Positions 42,512-51,434 of a stretch of 64,000 nucleotides of DNA are shown here, piece by piece. Both the position numbers and the translations under genes were made by a program. The first letter of the stretch is position 1, and every line of letters starts with the position of its first letter. The notes below the pieces were generated by a model. That model was not told the origin of the DNA, searched no databases, and saw only the letters and a program-made list of their open reading frames with translations. Source of the DNA: Castellaniella denitrificans (lineage in GTDB: Bacteria > Pseudomonadota > Gammaproteobacteria > Burkholderiales > Burkholderiaceae_B); contig NZ_JAPWHE010000008.1 of NCBI RefSeq assembly GCF_027214045.1, positions 1-64,000 of the forward strand. The letters are read 5' to 3'.

Positions 42512-44368
42512 TTGCTGCACAGGTTCGAAAGCCTGCTCGATCCGTTCCCGCCCGAGGACGCGCCGCTGCCGCCCAAAGGCCTGTTTCCTTTCCTTTGGGC
42601 CTGCACGCGCGGCACGCGGCGCTACATCGCCGCGCTGGCGGCACTGAGCGCGAGCGTCTCCATCTACGAAGCCTGGCTGTTCGCTTTCCTGGGCCAGGTG
42701 GTGGACCTGCTCGAAGCCTGGCGAACCGGGGCCGGGCCCGCCGAACACGCACAGCGCGTACTGTGGGGCATCGCCGTCGTGATGGTCGCCAGCATCGGCC
42801 TGGTGGCGCTGCGCACCACCATGCAGCACCAGGTGCTGGCCATCAACCTGCCGCTGCGGCTGCGCTGGGACTTCCACCGGCTGATGCTGCGCCAGAGCCT
42901 GTCCTTTTTCTCCAACGAATTCGCCGGCCGGGTCACCACCAAAGTCATGCAGACCGCCCTCGCGGTGCGCGATGTGCTGCTGACCTTCAGCGAGATCGTG
43001 CTCGGCATCGGCGTGTACTTCTTCACCCTGATCGCGGTGGCGGGCGGTTTCGACGCCCGGCTGACGCTGCCCTTCGTCGGCTGGCTCGCGCTGTACGGGC
43101 TGGCCATGGCGTATTTCGTGCCGCGTCTGGGCAAGGTCGGCCAGGAACAGGCCCACGCCCGCTCCTCGATGACGGGACGCGTGACCGACGCCTACGCCAA
43201 CATCGCCACCGTCAAACTCTTCTCGCACACCCGGCGCGAGGCGCGGTTCGCCCGCGCCGCGATGGAGGATTTCCAGGACACGGGCTACCGCCAGATGCGC
43301 CTGGTCAGCCGGTTCGAGATCGTCAACCAGACACTGGTGGCGTGCCTGATCCTGTCGGCGGGCGGTTACGCGCTGTGGCTCTGGCGGGACGGGCTCATCG
43401 GCACCGGCGCGGTCGCCGCGGTCACGGCCATGGCCCTGCGGGTCAACGGCATGTCGCACTGGATCATGTGGCAGATGGCCTCGCTGTTCGAGAACATCGG
43501 CACCGTGCAGGACGGCATCGCCACCCTGACCCACCCCCCCAAGGTGCTGGACGCGCCCGACGCGCGGCCCCTGGAGGTCGAACGCGGCGAGGTGGTCTTC
43601 GAGCAGGTGTCCTTCAACTACAACGGCGAACGGCAGGTGTTCGACGGACTCGACCTGACCGTGCGCCCCGGCGAGAAAATCGGCCTGGTCGGACGCTCGG
43701 GCGCCGGCAAGTCCACACTGATCAATCTGCTGCTGCGCTTCTACGACGTGGACGGCGGCCGGATCCTGATCGACGGCCAGGATATCGCCCGCGTGACGCA
43801 GGACAGTCTGCGCGGCGCCATCGGCATGGTGACGCAGGACACCTCGCTACTGCACCGCTCGATCCGCGACAACATCGCCTACGGCCGCCCCGACGCCAGC
43901 GACGAGGACATCCGGGCGGCGGCGCGGCGCGCCCAGGCCGACGAATTCATCCGTCAACTGGGCGACCCGGGGGGCCGCCGGGGCTACGACACCCTGGTGG
44001 GCGAACGCGGCGTGAAGCTGTCCGGCGGCCAGCGCCAGCGCGTCGCCATCGCCCGCGTCATGCTCAAGAACGCGCCGATCCTGCTGCTGGACGAAGCCAC
44101 CAGCGCCCTCGACTCGGAAGTCGAGGCGGCCATCCAGGAAAGCCTGGACGGGATGATGCAAGGCAAAACCGTGATCGCCATCGCCCACCGCCTGTCCACC
44201 ATCGCCGCCATGGACCGGCTCGTCGTCCTGGACGAAGGCCGCATCATCGAACAAGGCAGCCACGCGGAACTGCTGGCGCTGGACGGCACGTACGCGCGCC
44301 TGTGGCGCCACCAGAGCGGCGGTTTTCTCGCGCAGGAAACGGACGACGCCCTCGAACCGGCCTTGTGA
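42512..44368 (+). CDS. ABC exporter, fused transmembrane and ATPase domains
   Basis: A 618-residue half-transporter. Six helices lie in about residues 35-320. The nucleotide-binding domain has Walker A GRSGAGKS (about 394), signature LSGGQRQR (about 503), Walker B ILLLDEATS (about 523) and the H-loop IAHRLS. It is a homodimeric multidrug/lipid exporter of the MsbA/LmrA type; the substrate is unknown. The reading begins at a TTG (42512) with TGGAG about 7 nt upstream, just after the GC-rich repeat; no ATG suits better. Confidence 0.88.
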   Translation: MLHRFESLLDPFPPEDAPLPPKGLFPFLWACTRGTRRYIAALAALSASVSIYEAWLFAFLGQVVDLLEAWRTGAGPAEHAQRVLWGIAVVMVASIGLVALRTTMQHQVLAINLPLRLRWDFHRLMLRQSLSFFSNEFAGRVTTKVMQTALAVRDVLLTFSEIVLGIGVYFFTLIAVAGGFDARLTLPFVGWLALYGLAMAYFVPRLGKVGQEQAHARSSMTGRVTDAYANIATVKLFSHTRREARFARAAMEDFQDTGYRQMRLVSRFEIVNQTLVACLILSAGGYALWLWRDGLIGTGAVAAVTAMALRVNGMSHWIMWQMASLFENIGTVQDGIATLTHPPKVLDAPDARPLEVERGEVVFEQVSFNYNGERQVFDGLDLTVRPGEKIGLVGRSGAGKSTLINLLLRFYDVDGGRILIDGQDIARVTQDSLRGAIGMVTQDTSLLHRSIRDNIAYGRPDASDEDIRAAARRAQADEFIRQLGDPGGRRGYDTLVGERGVKLSGGQRQRVAIARVMLKNAPILLLDEATSALDSEVEAAIQESLDGMMQGKTVIAIAHRLSTIAAMDRLVVLDEGRIIEQGSHAELLALDGTYARLWRHQSGGFLAQETDDALEPAL

Positions 44369-44381
44369 CCCCGCGACGGAC

Positions 44382-45131
44382 TCAGCCCCGGGCGCGCACG
44401 AAAAACGCCACGGTGATGCAGGCGGTCAAGGCCAGCGTCCCGTAGCGGACCACCGACCCCGGGATCCGCTTGCCCGCGATCGCCCCCGCATAGCCGCCCA
44501 GACTGGCGGTCACCAGCATGACGGCGGCGGCCGGCCAGTCCACGGCGCCGGCGGCGATGAAGATCAGCACCGCCATGGTGTTGGCCGCCGTCACCATCAG
44601 GACGCGCGGCCCGCTCATGCGCTTGAGATCATGCGCGCCCAGCAGGCTCCACACCGCGACCATCATGATGCCCACCGCCCCGCCGAAATAGCCGCCGTAG
44701 ACGCCCAGGCAGAACTGCAGGCACAGCACCACCGCGGGCCGCAGGCGGCAGCGGGTCCGTACCCATTCCCCGACCCGCCGCCCGAACCCCAGGGCGCACG
44801 TGGCCGCCAGCAGCAGCCAGGGCAGCGCCGCGTTGAAAGAACGGGACGGCATGTTGAGCAGCAGCAGGGCGCCCGCGATACCGCCGAGCAGCGTCACGAT
44901 CAACAGCGGCCGCAGAGGCACCTCGCCCACCCCGGACAGACTGTCGCGATAGGCCCAGGCGCTGGCCATGCTGCCCGGGTAGAGCGCCACCGTGCTGGTC
45001 GTATTGGCCAGTACCGGCGGCACGCCGACCGCGATCAGGGCCGGCAGACTGACGAAGGAACCGCCGCCGGCCAGGGCGTTCATGGCGCCGGCCGCAAAAC
45101 CGGCGCCAGCCAGCACCCAAAGGGAGTCCAT
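44382..45131 (-). CDS. TSUP-family (TauE/SafE) membrane permease
   Basis: A 249-residue membrane protein with about eight helices. The TauE/SafE pattern is GAGFAAGAMNALAGGGSFVS at the start, and a repeat of it in the second half (GVYGGYFGGAVGIMMVAVWS). Members export sulfite, sulfonates or related organic anions. The cargo cannot be read. It ends just before the exporter stop on the opposite strand and lies 4 bp downstream of the metallophosphoesterase gene, so those two are likely one unit. Confidence 0.9.
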   Translation of the reverse strand: MDSLWVLAGAGFAAGAMNALAGGGSFVSLPALIAVGVPPVLANTTSTVALYPGSMASAWAYRDSLSGVGEVPLRPLLIVTLLGGIAGALLLLNMPSRSFNAALPWLLLAATCALGFGRRVGEWVRTRCRLRPAVVLCLQFCLGVYGGYFGGAVGIMMVAVWSLLGAHDLKRMSGPRVLMVTAANTMAVLIFIAAGAVDWPAAAVMLVTASLGGYAGAIAGKRIPGSVVRYGTLALTACITVAFFVRARG

Positions 45132-45135
45132 GGAC

Positions 45136-46272
45136 CTATTCCTCCGCCCTCAAGACGATCCGGGTGATCTCGGACGGCCGCCCCAGGCGGAGCGCCAGAC
45201 CGTTCCACAAACCCGCGCCGTTGCTGACGTAAAGCCGCATGGGGCCCAGGCGGTAAAGGCCCGAGACGAAGCCCTTGTTGACCCATTGCGTCAATAGATG
45301 CGGCCCCAGGATCTGCCCGCCATGCGTATGGCCGGACAACTGCAGCGCGATGCCGGCCCGGGCATGCCGCGCCGCCCTGTCGGGGCGATGGGCCAGCAGG
45401 ATCACCGGCACGCCCGGTTCCAGGCCCTTGAGGGCCGCGTCCAGGTCGGGACGAGGCTGACCAAACCGCCCAGCCTGGCGGTCCGTGAGACCGGCCACCG
45501 CCAGCGTCGCGCCGCCGCGCCGGATGAGCACGTGGTCGTTTTCCAGCATGCCCAGCCCCAGCGCGCGATAGGCGGCCATCCAGCTTCGGTAGTCGGCGTA
45601 GTATTCATGATTCCCGGGAATCGCCAGCACGCCGTCGCGCGCCCGCAAGTCGCCCAGGGGCCGCACATCGGCCGCCCGCGCCTCGGGAAAGCCGTCGGCC
45701 AGATCGCCGGTGATCACGATCAGGTCGGCATCCAGGGCGTTGGTCCTGGCCACCACGGCCGCCATCCAGGATTCCGGCAGCAGCCGGCTGGCGTGCAGAT
45801 CGGTCAATTGCGCGATGCGATAGCCGTCGAAGGCGGGCGGCAGGCCCGGGATCGCGATCGTCACCGTCTTGACATCGGGCACCCGGACCGCCTGCCAGGT
45901 ACCGACGGCCGACAGGACCAGGGCCAGCGCGCCCAGCGATCGATGCAATGTCCGCCCGCTCAGGACGGCCCGGCCCGCGCGGCGCGATACCAGGAACACG
46001 AGCCCGCCCGCCACGTCGCGCAGCAGCAGGAGCATTCCCAGCAGCAGAAAGGCGCCGAAGGCCCAGCCCAGGCCAAGGAGGACGGGCCGGGGCAACTCCG
46101 GCGAAGCCAGCGAGCCAAAGAAGTGGCGGGTGAACCAGTGGTACTGGGCCACCAGGAAGATCACGAACGCCAAGGCGGCCCGCGCGCCGACCCGCCACGG
46201 CAAGGGCCGGACGAAGCGTCCCAGCACATAAAGCCAGATGGCGCCGGTGATGAGCGGCAGCATGTTTCCCAT
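45136..46272 (-). CDS. Membrane-anchored metallophosphoesterase (YkuE-like)
   Basis: A 378-residue protein with four N-terminal helices (about 5-140) and a calcineurin-type phosphoesterase domain. All metal motifs are present: AQLTDLHAS, VITGDLADG, IPGNHEYY, LLAHRPD and SGHTHGGQ. Relatives such as YkuE are cell-envelope Mn-dependent phosphoesterases of unclear substrate. It is followed by the TSUP permease gene with 4 bp between. Confidence 0.92.
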   Translation of the reverse strand: MGNMLPLITGAIWLYVLGRFVRPLPWRVGARAALAFVIFLVAQYHWFTRHFFGSLASPELPRPVLLGLGWAFGAFLLLGMLLLLRDVAGGLVFLVSRRAGRAVLSGRTLHRSLGALALVLSAVGTWQAVRVPDVKTVTIAIPGLPPAFDGYRIAQLTDLHASRLLPESWMAAVVARTNALDADLIVITGDLADGFPEARAADVRPLGDLRARDGVLAIPGNHEYYADYRSWMAAYRALGLGMLENDHVLIRRGGATLAVAGLTDRQAGRFGQPRPDLDAALKGLEPGVPVILLAHRPDRAARHARAGIALQLSGHTHGGQILGPHLLTQWVNKGFVSGLYRLGPMRLYVSNGAGLWNGLALRLGRPSEITRIVLRAEE

Positions 46273-46480
46273 GGGTCGGCCCGGGATGCGGTCAAAGGCG
46301 CCATCTTAACAACAATGCCCTCATGGCCAAGACGCGCCGGAACGCCGGGAACCCGAGCGCGGTCGGCATTGCCCGGGACAGGCGGACGCGTCCGCGCGAC
46401 GGGGACGCTGGCGATGCTGTGACGGGAAATATCGTATAATGGCGGACTTGGCCAGGTCACCCCTGGTCTCTGACATCATC

Positions 46481-46554
46481 GGCGCAATGGCAGAGTGGTG
46501 ATGCAGCGGATTGCAAATCCGTGTACGTCGGTTCGATTCCGGCTTGCGCCTCCA
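46481..46554 (+). tRNA. tRNA-Cys(GCA)
   Basis: It starts GGCGCAATGGCAGAGTGG and has the anticodon loop ATTGCAAAT (anticodon GCA), T-loop TTCGATTCC and an encoded CCA at 46552-46554. The acceptor stem GGCGCAA pairs with TTGCGCC. A terminator follows within 10 bp. Confidence 0.97.
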
Positions 46555-46563
46555 GGATTCAAA

Positions 46564-46598
46564 TGAAAAAGGGCTTGCATGCGCAAGCTCTTTTTCAT
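46564..46598 (+). terminator. Terminator after tRNA-Cys
   Basis: A long palindrome, ATGAAAAAGGGCTTGC and its partner GCAAGCTCTTTTTCAT, has a short loop. A T-run follows the stem on the plus strand. It ends the single-gene tRNA transcript. Confidence 0.85.
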
Positions 46599-46662
46599 TT
46601 CTGCGTCGCCGGGGATCCGGTCAGTCCTGCTCTACCGCTCGCCCGGACCCCACGTCCACCCG

Positions 46663-46698
46663 GAAAAAAACCGGGCCTCCTGTTTCTGGAGGCCCGGT
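46663..46698 (-). terminator. Intrinsic terminator of the cold-shock gene
   Basis: A 12-bp GC-rich stem (46671-46682 with 46687-46698) is followed on the minus strand by seven Ts (46663-46669). It lies about 50 bp past the cold-shock gene stop. Confidence 0.9.
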
Positions 46699-46750
46699 CG
46701 CTTCATGATTTCCCGCGGATCACCGCCCGGAGGCGGGAATCCGCCGGACA

Positions 46751-46966
46751 TCAAAGAATCTGGATCTTGGTAGCCTGCGGGCCCTTCTGTCCGACTGCGG
46801 ACACGAAGGAAACGCGTTGGTTTTCTTCAAGGGACTTGTGGCCGGAGCCCTGGATCTCCGAGTAGTGCGCGAAAAGATCCTTGCCGCCGGATTCGGGCAT
46901 GATGAAGCCGAACCCTTTTTCGCTGTTGAACCATTTCACGATGCCGATTTCTGTATTCAATGTCAT
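46751..46966 (-). CDS. Cold-shock protein, CspA family
   Basis: A 71-residue single cold-shock domain with RNP-1 KGFGFIMPE and RNP-2 [20 protein letters not shown] opens it and [14 protein letters not shown] closes it. It binds single-stranded nucleic acid and acts as an RNA chaperone or antiterminator. The ATG at 46966 is only a few bases from AGGA. A TTG three codons in (NTEIGIVK) has better spacing, so the exact start is uncertain. The 5' region up to 47097 has no gene and probably holds its promoter and leader. Confidence 0.93.
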   Translation of the reverse strand: MTLNTEIGIVKWFNSEKGFGFIMPESGGKDLFAHYSEIQGSGHKSLEENQRVSFVSAVGQKGPQATKIQIL

Positions 46967-47097
46967 TCCTAAAGGTAATAGGGAAACTTTCCCCACCCCC
47001 ACTATGGGGGTTTACTGCATGCGACACAATCACACTTTCAATTTGTCGCAAATAAAATGCCGGACGGATGCGATGTTCCCGCCGCCCACCCGCGTCG

Positions 47098-47331
47098 TTA
47101 CGCGGGCACGGCGGGCAGCGAACGCGCCCGGATGTAGCTGAAGGCCTCGGTCTTGGCGAATTCGACCGCCGCCTGGGCGGATTCGAAAAACGGCGTGAAC
47201 CGCATCAGGCGGTCCTGGGTCATGCTGGCATGGCCGCTGCGGATCGAGACGGAGGCGATATAACGCCCGGCCTGATCGCGGCGGACCAGGGGAGAAACCA
47301 GGTACTTGCCGACCTGTATGGATGGGTACAT
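47098..47331 (-). CDS. Small protein of unknown function
   Basis: A 77-residue reading frame starting MYPSIQVGKYLVSPLVRRDQ. It continues with GRYIASVSIRSGHAS, DRLMRFTPFFESAQAAVEFA and KTEAFSYIRA. The alternation of charged and hydrophobic residues reads like a folded small domain rather than a shadow. AAAGG precedes the ATG at 47331. It lies 130 bp upstream of the cold-shock gene on the same strand. I do not recognise a named family, although similar short proteins occur near csp genes in Alcaligenaceae (from memory, unchecked). Confidence 0.55.
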   Translation of the reverse strand: MYPSIQVGKYLVSPLVRRDQAGRYIASVSIRSGHASMTQDRLMRFTPFFESAQAAVEFAKTEAFSYIRARSLPAVPA

Positions 47332-47646
47332 GAAAACCTTTCGATGCCGGCGACGGTGGCCGGGCATCCAATAAAAACAGTGAGTGCGCAAAGCGCGGGC
47401 GGTTGAAATCTGCCTGGGGCTGGTCCGCAGGGGTGTTCGCTGCGAACGAGGGGATGCCGAAACAAATAGCCCGTAGACCGGGAACGCTTGGCAAAAGGAA
47501 GAAAATCATCGTCGTATGCCGCGCGTTTTTGATGGAATCATTCTGTACGTCGCGGCAGACATCCAACAGAATAACACACACATACGACGCACATATCCAA
47601 TCATCCGGCACGACACCGGCCCTATGCGCCGTCATGGCGCGGCGCC
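47332..47646. other. Gene-free stretch upstream of the small ORF
   Basis: About 315 bp, moderately AT-richer than the average. It must hold the promoter of the small leftward ORF. I see no RNA gene, clear repeat or protein here. Confidence 0.5.
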
Positions 47647-48582
47647 CTACCCGAGCGCGGTATCCAGGAACATCATCACGGCGAAACCGGCCATCAGGCC
47701 GACGGTAGCCGCCGTCTGATGGCCGTTGCGGTGGGTCTCGGGGATGACCTCGTGGGACACCACGAAGATCATCGCGCCCGCCGCCAGGCCCAGACTGACC
47801 GGATAGGCGATCGGCAGGCCGCTGGCGATGCCCACGCCCACCAGGGCGCCCAAGGGTTCCATCAGGCCGGAGGCGACGGCGATCAGGACTGCCTTGCCCA
47901 GCGGCAAGCCGATGGCCCGCAACGCCAAGGCCACGGCCAGGCCCTCGGGAATGTCCTGGATGGCGATGGCCGTGGTCAGGGGCAGTCCGACCGCAAGATC
48001 GCCTCGGGCGAAACCCACGCCGATCGCCATGCCTTCGGGCAAGTTGTGCAGAATGATGGCCAGCACGAACAGCCAGACGCCGCCGATGCGTGCGGCGGCC
48101 GGGCCATGGGCGCCGGAACTTTCATGCTGATGGGGCGTAAAGTAATCCAGCCCCAGCATCAACAGCACCCCCAGGCCCAGCCCGATCGCGACCGTCAGCG
48201 CCGCACCCGCGCCACTGTCCAGCAGTTCGCGGGCCGCGTCCAGGCCGGGCAGGATGAGCGAGAACGAACTGGCGGCCAGCATCATCCCGGCGGCGAATCC
48301 CAGCATGCAATCCTGGGCGCGCGTCTCGACGGACCGAAGGCCCAGCGCCAGCAGCGCGCCCAGCGTCGTGGCGCCGAATCCGGCGACACCGCCCAGGGCC
48401 GCGTACCCCGCGAAACCCCGGTTGCCTTCCGTGAACGATTCGGCGCCGCTGGCAAGCAGCAGCCAAAGCACGGCCAACAGCGCCACACCCAGACCCAGGG
48501 CCGCGACCCGATGCGCGCGCAACTGTTGGCGCCAGGCCTGGGCCCAGGGCGTCGCAACGGTCTGCGCGTCACGCATCGCCAT
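47647..48582 (-). CDS. ZIP-family metal transporter
   Basis: A 311-residue, eight-helix transporter of the ZIP/GufA type for zinc or other divalent metals. The binuclear site motifs are HNLPEGMAIGVGFA in helix 4 and QDIPEGLAVALALR in helix 5. A His-rich loop (YFTPHQHESSGAH) lies before helix 4. The N-terminus has one extra long helix. It starts 14 bp inside the end of the M20 peptidase gene, so the two are probably co-transcribed. Confidence 0.93.
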   Translation of the reverse strand: MAMRDAQTVATPWAQAWRQQLRAHRVAALGLGVALLAVLWLLLASGAESFTEGNRGFAGYAALGGVAGFGATTLGALLALGLRSVETRAQDCMLGFAAGMMLAASSFSLILPGLDAARELLDSGAGAALTVAIGLGLGVLLMLGLDYFTPHQHESSGAHGPAAARIGGVWLFVLAIILHNLPEGMAIGVGFARGDLAVGLPLTTAIAIQDIPEGLAVALALRAIGLPLGKAVLIAVASGLMEPLGALVGVGIASGLPIAYPVSLGLAAGAMIFVVSHEVIPETHRNGHQTAATVGLMAGFAVMMFLDTALG

Positions 48583-50050
48583 GGGCTCCCGGCAGGACCG
48601 CCATGGCCTGGGCCACCGCCGCCGTCAGACGCCTGGCGTACGGCACGTGCAGGAACTCGTTGGGGCCGTGCGCATTGGACTGCGGCCCCAAAACGCCGCA
48701 GACCATGAACTGCGCGGACGGAAAGCCCTGGCGCAGCAGGCTCATCAGCGGAATCGTGCCGCCCTGTCCGATATAGCCACAAGGGGCGTCAAAATACCGC
48801 CGGGACGCCGCGTCCAGCGCGTCGTTCAGCCAGGGGGCCGACTGCGGCGCATTCCAGCCGCTGGCCACTCCGGGGTCGGGCTGGAACAAGACGCGGGCAC
48901 TGTAGGGCGCGTCCTGTTCCAGCAACTGTTTCAGTGCCACGGCGGCCGCGCCGGCGTCGACCAGTGGCGGCAGGCGCAGGGACAGTTTGAAAGCGGTGCG
49001 CGGCCGCAGCACGTTGCCGGCGCTGGCCAGTGGCGGCAGGCCCTCGGCCCCGGTGACGGACAGGGTCGGCCTCCAGGTGCGGTTCAGCAGCGCCTGCTGC
49101 GGCTCCGTCGCCATGGGAAGGACCACGCCGCCCTCGGCGCCGCAGCTCCAGGGGAAGCGCTTCCAGACCTCGTCGCCCAGGATGCGGGCGGCCGCCCGGG
49201 CCTGTTCGGCGCGCTCGGCCGGGATGTCGCAATGGAAGCTTTCCGGCAGGATGCGGCCCGTGCCGCTGTCCTCCAGGCGGTCCAGCAGATGACGCAGGAT
49301 GCGGAAGCTGGACGGCACCACGCCGCTGGAATCGCCCGAATGCACGCCTTCGTCGAGCACCTGGACTTCCAGCGTGCCGGTCACCAGGCCGCGCAGCGAG
49401 GTCGTCATCCAGAGCTGGTCATAATTGCCGGCCCCCGAATCCAGGCAGACCACCAGGGCGACGCGGCCCAACCGGTCGCGCAGGGCGTCGATGTAGGGCA
49501 GCAGATCGTAGCTGCCGGATTCCTCGCAGGTCTCGATCAGGCCGACACAACGCGGACGGGGGACGCCCTGACGGTCCAGCGCCTCGATGGCGGTGAGCGA
49601 TGCGTAGACGGCGTAGCCGTCGTCGGCGCCGCCCCGGCCGTAGAGCCTGCCGTCGCGCATCACCGGCGTCCACGGCCCCAGGCCGGCGCGCCAGCCGGAA
49701 AATTCCGGCTGCTTGTCCAGATGGCCATACATCAGCACCGCGTCGCCATCGTCCCGCCGCGTCGCGGGGGCCTCGAACCACAGGACCGGCGTGCGGCCCG
49801 GCAGGCGGACCACCTCGATCGACAGCCCCTGGATCCGCCGCGTCCGCGCCCAGCGCGCGGCTTCTTCCACTACGCGGTCGATGTGGCCGTGGGCCGCCCA
49901 TTCGGCGTCAAAGGCGGGACTCTTGGCGGGAACCGCGATGTAGTCCGCCAGGGCGGGCACGATTTCCCGGTCCCAGGTGTCGTCGACGAAGGCCCGGAGG
50001 GCGGCGGGATCCAGACCGGGGGGAGGGGCGGAGGCCTGCGGGGTATCCAT
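48569..50050 (-). CDS. M20-family metallopeptidase
   Basis: A 493-residue zinc peptidase of the M20 dipeptidase/carboxypeptidase family. Metal ligands are in LMYGHLDKQPEF, GRGGADDGYAVYAS, GLIETCEESGSYDL and CLDSGAGNYDQ, and the closing His lies in NAHGPNEFLHV. A lid/dimerisation domain is inserted in the middle. It would cleave short peptides or N-acyl amino acids in the cytosol. Starts at 50074 or 50050 are possible; I chose MDTPQASAP. It overlaps the ZIP gene downstream, so zinc supply may be linked. Confidence 0.9.
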   Translation of the reverse strand: MDTPQASAPPPGLDPAALRAFVDDTWDREIVPALADYIAVPAKSPAFDAEWAAHGHIDRVVEEAARWARTRRIQGLSIEVVRLPGRTPVLWFEAPATRRDDGDAVLMYGHLDKQPEFSGWRAGLGPWTPVMRDGRLYGRGGADDGYAVYASLTAIEALDRQGVPRPRCVGLIETCEESGSYDLLPYIDALRDRLGRVALVVCLDSGAGNYDQLWMTTSLRGLVTGTLEVQVLDEGVHSGDSSGVVPSSFRILRHLLDRLEDSGTGRILPESFHCDIPAERAEQARAAARILGDEVWKRFPWSCGAEGGVVLPMATEPQQALLNRTWRPTLSVTGAEGLPPLASAGNVLRPRTAFKLSLRLPPLVDAGAAAVALKQLLEQDAPYSARVLFQPDPGVASGWNAPQSAPWLNDALDAASRRYFDAPCGYIGQGGTIPLMSLLRQGFPSAQFMVCGVLGPQSNAHGPNEFLHVPYARRLTAAVAQAMAVLPGAHGDA

Positions 50051-50162
50051 GATATGTTCAGGCGATGCGTCCAAAAGGCCATTCTACGCCCCACCGGGCC
50101 TGGCGCCGCGCGGGCGCGGCTCGGATACACTGCCCGGATCGACTGCAATCCGGAACACCGAG

Positions 50163-50777
50163 ATGGACGATCAAGTCATCGCCGCCATGGCCCGCTGGCC
50201 GGATGTGCCGGCCGTGCGCGGCTGGCTGTCACTGTCCGTGCGCGGACAATGGCGTCTGCACCCCTGCGGACGGGGCTGGGGCGCGCCGGACGAGGAGCCC
50301 GGCGAAGCCATCACCAGCCCGCGGATCGTGGCCTTCATCGGCCGCAACTACCAGGCGGACGACACGGGCCGCTGGTTTTTCCAAAATGGCCCGCAACGCG
50401 TCTATGTGCGGCTGGACGGCGCGCCCTGGATCCTGAATCTGGACACAGACACGCAGGGCCGCCCGAGACTGCGGACCCACACCGGCCGGGACTATGGCCC
50501 CGTGACGCGCTGGTGGCTGGACCCCGAGGGTCGCCTGTACTCCGGCTCCGGCCAGGGCGCCGGCCTGGTGGCGGACCGCGACCTGGCCCGGGTAATCGAC
50601 GCGCTGCGCACGGCTGGCGGCCGGCCGCTGGACGACTGGCTGGAACGGCCCGAGCCCGCCGGGATCACCGTGCGTCTGGCCAGCGCCGGCGAGGGCGACA
50701 TCCCGACGGATGCGCCGCTGGGCCTGCTGGCAACCCACGATCTCGAGGCCACGCTGGGATTCGTGCGCCGGCCATGA
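50163..50777 (+). CDS. Conserved hypothetical protein (DUF2946-type in style)
   Basis: A 204-residue soluble protein starting MDDQVIAAMARWPDVPAVRG. Characteristic texts are FIGRNYQADDTGRWFFQNGP, RVYVRLDGAPWILNL and RLYSGSGQGAGLVADRDLAR. I recall related proteins in Burkholderiales filed under DUF2946, but could not check. No catalytic motif stands out. It opens the rightward group that leads to nudix, aat, bpt and pyrD, with 29 bp to the nudix gene. Confidence 0.75.
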   Translation: MDDQVIAAMARWPDVPAVRGWLSLSVRGQWRLHPCGRGWGAPDEEPGEAITSPRIVAFIGRNYQADDTGRWFFQNGPQRVYVRLDGAPWILNLDTDTQGRPRLRTHTGRDYGPVTRWWLDPEGRLYSGSGQGAGLVADRDLARVIDALRTAGGRPLDDWLERPEPAGITVRLASAGEGDIPTDAPLGLLATHDLEATLGFVRRP

Positions 50778-50806
50778 GAAAAACCGCCGCAGGCTAAAAT
50801 CCCCCT

Positions 50807-51394
50807 ATGACTTCGCCCGATCCCGCCTTCTACCATCCCGCGCCCCGCTCCCAGCAATTCTGCTCGCAGTGCGGACACGCGCTCAGCCGGGAAATCCCGC
50901 CGGACGACAATCGCATCCGCGACCTGTGCACCCACTGCGGCGCGGTCCATTATCAGAACCCGCGCAACGTGGTCGGCGTGGTGCCGATCCTGGACGACCG
51001 GGTGCTGCTGTGCCGCCGCGCCATCGAGCCGCGCCACGGCAAATGGACACTGCCGGCCGGCTTCATGGAACTGGGCGAGACCACCGAACAGGGCGCCGCG
51101 CGCGAGAACCAGGAAGAATCCGGCGCGCGCATCCGGATCCGGTCCCTGCTCACGGTGATCGACGTGCCCTCGGTCAACCAGGTCCATCTGTACTACCTGG
51201 CCGACGTGCTGGGACCGCATCTGGCGCCGGGACCGGAAACCCTGGAGGCCGCCTTCTTCAGTCTGGACGAAATTCCCTGGCGCGACCTGGCCTTCCGCAC
51301 GGTCAGCACGACGCTGGAGCATTATCTGCGGGACCGCGCCCAGGGAAGCTTTCCCACCCACCACTACGCCATCGATCTGCGTTTTCCGGATTGA
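50807..51394 (+). CDS. NUDIX hydrolase with N-terminal zinc ribbon
   Basis: A 195-residue pyrophosphohydrolase. A zinc ribbon formed by CSQCGHAL and CTHCGAVH lies at about residues 20-48. The Nudix box is GFMELGETTEQGAARENQEE, with the metal-binding Glu residues. This layout recalls the zinc-ribbon NUDIX proteins of the NudC type, but it is shorter, so ADP-ribose or NADH specificity cannot be decided. It precedes aat by 40 bp. Confidence 0.92.
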   Translation: MTSPDPAFYHPAPRSQQFCSQCGHALSREIPPDDNRIRDLCTHCGAVHYQNPRNVVGVVPILDDRVLLCRRAIEPRHGKWTLPAGFMELGETTEQGAARENQEESGARIRIRSLLTVIDVPSVNQVHLYYLADVLGPHLAPGPETLEAAFFSLDEIPWRDLAFRTVSTTLEHYLRDRAQGSFPTHHYAIDLRFPD

Positions 51395-51434
51395 ACGGGC
51401 GGGACGTGACATCAGCCGAAACCGCGACGCCGCC

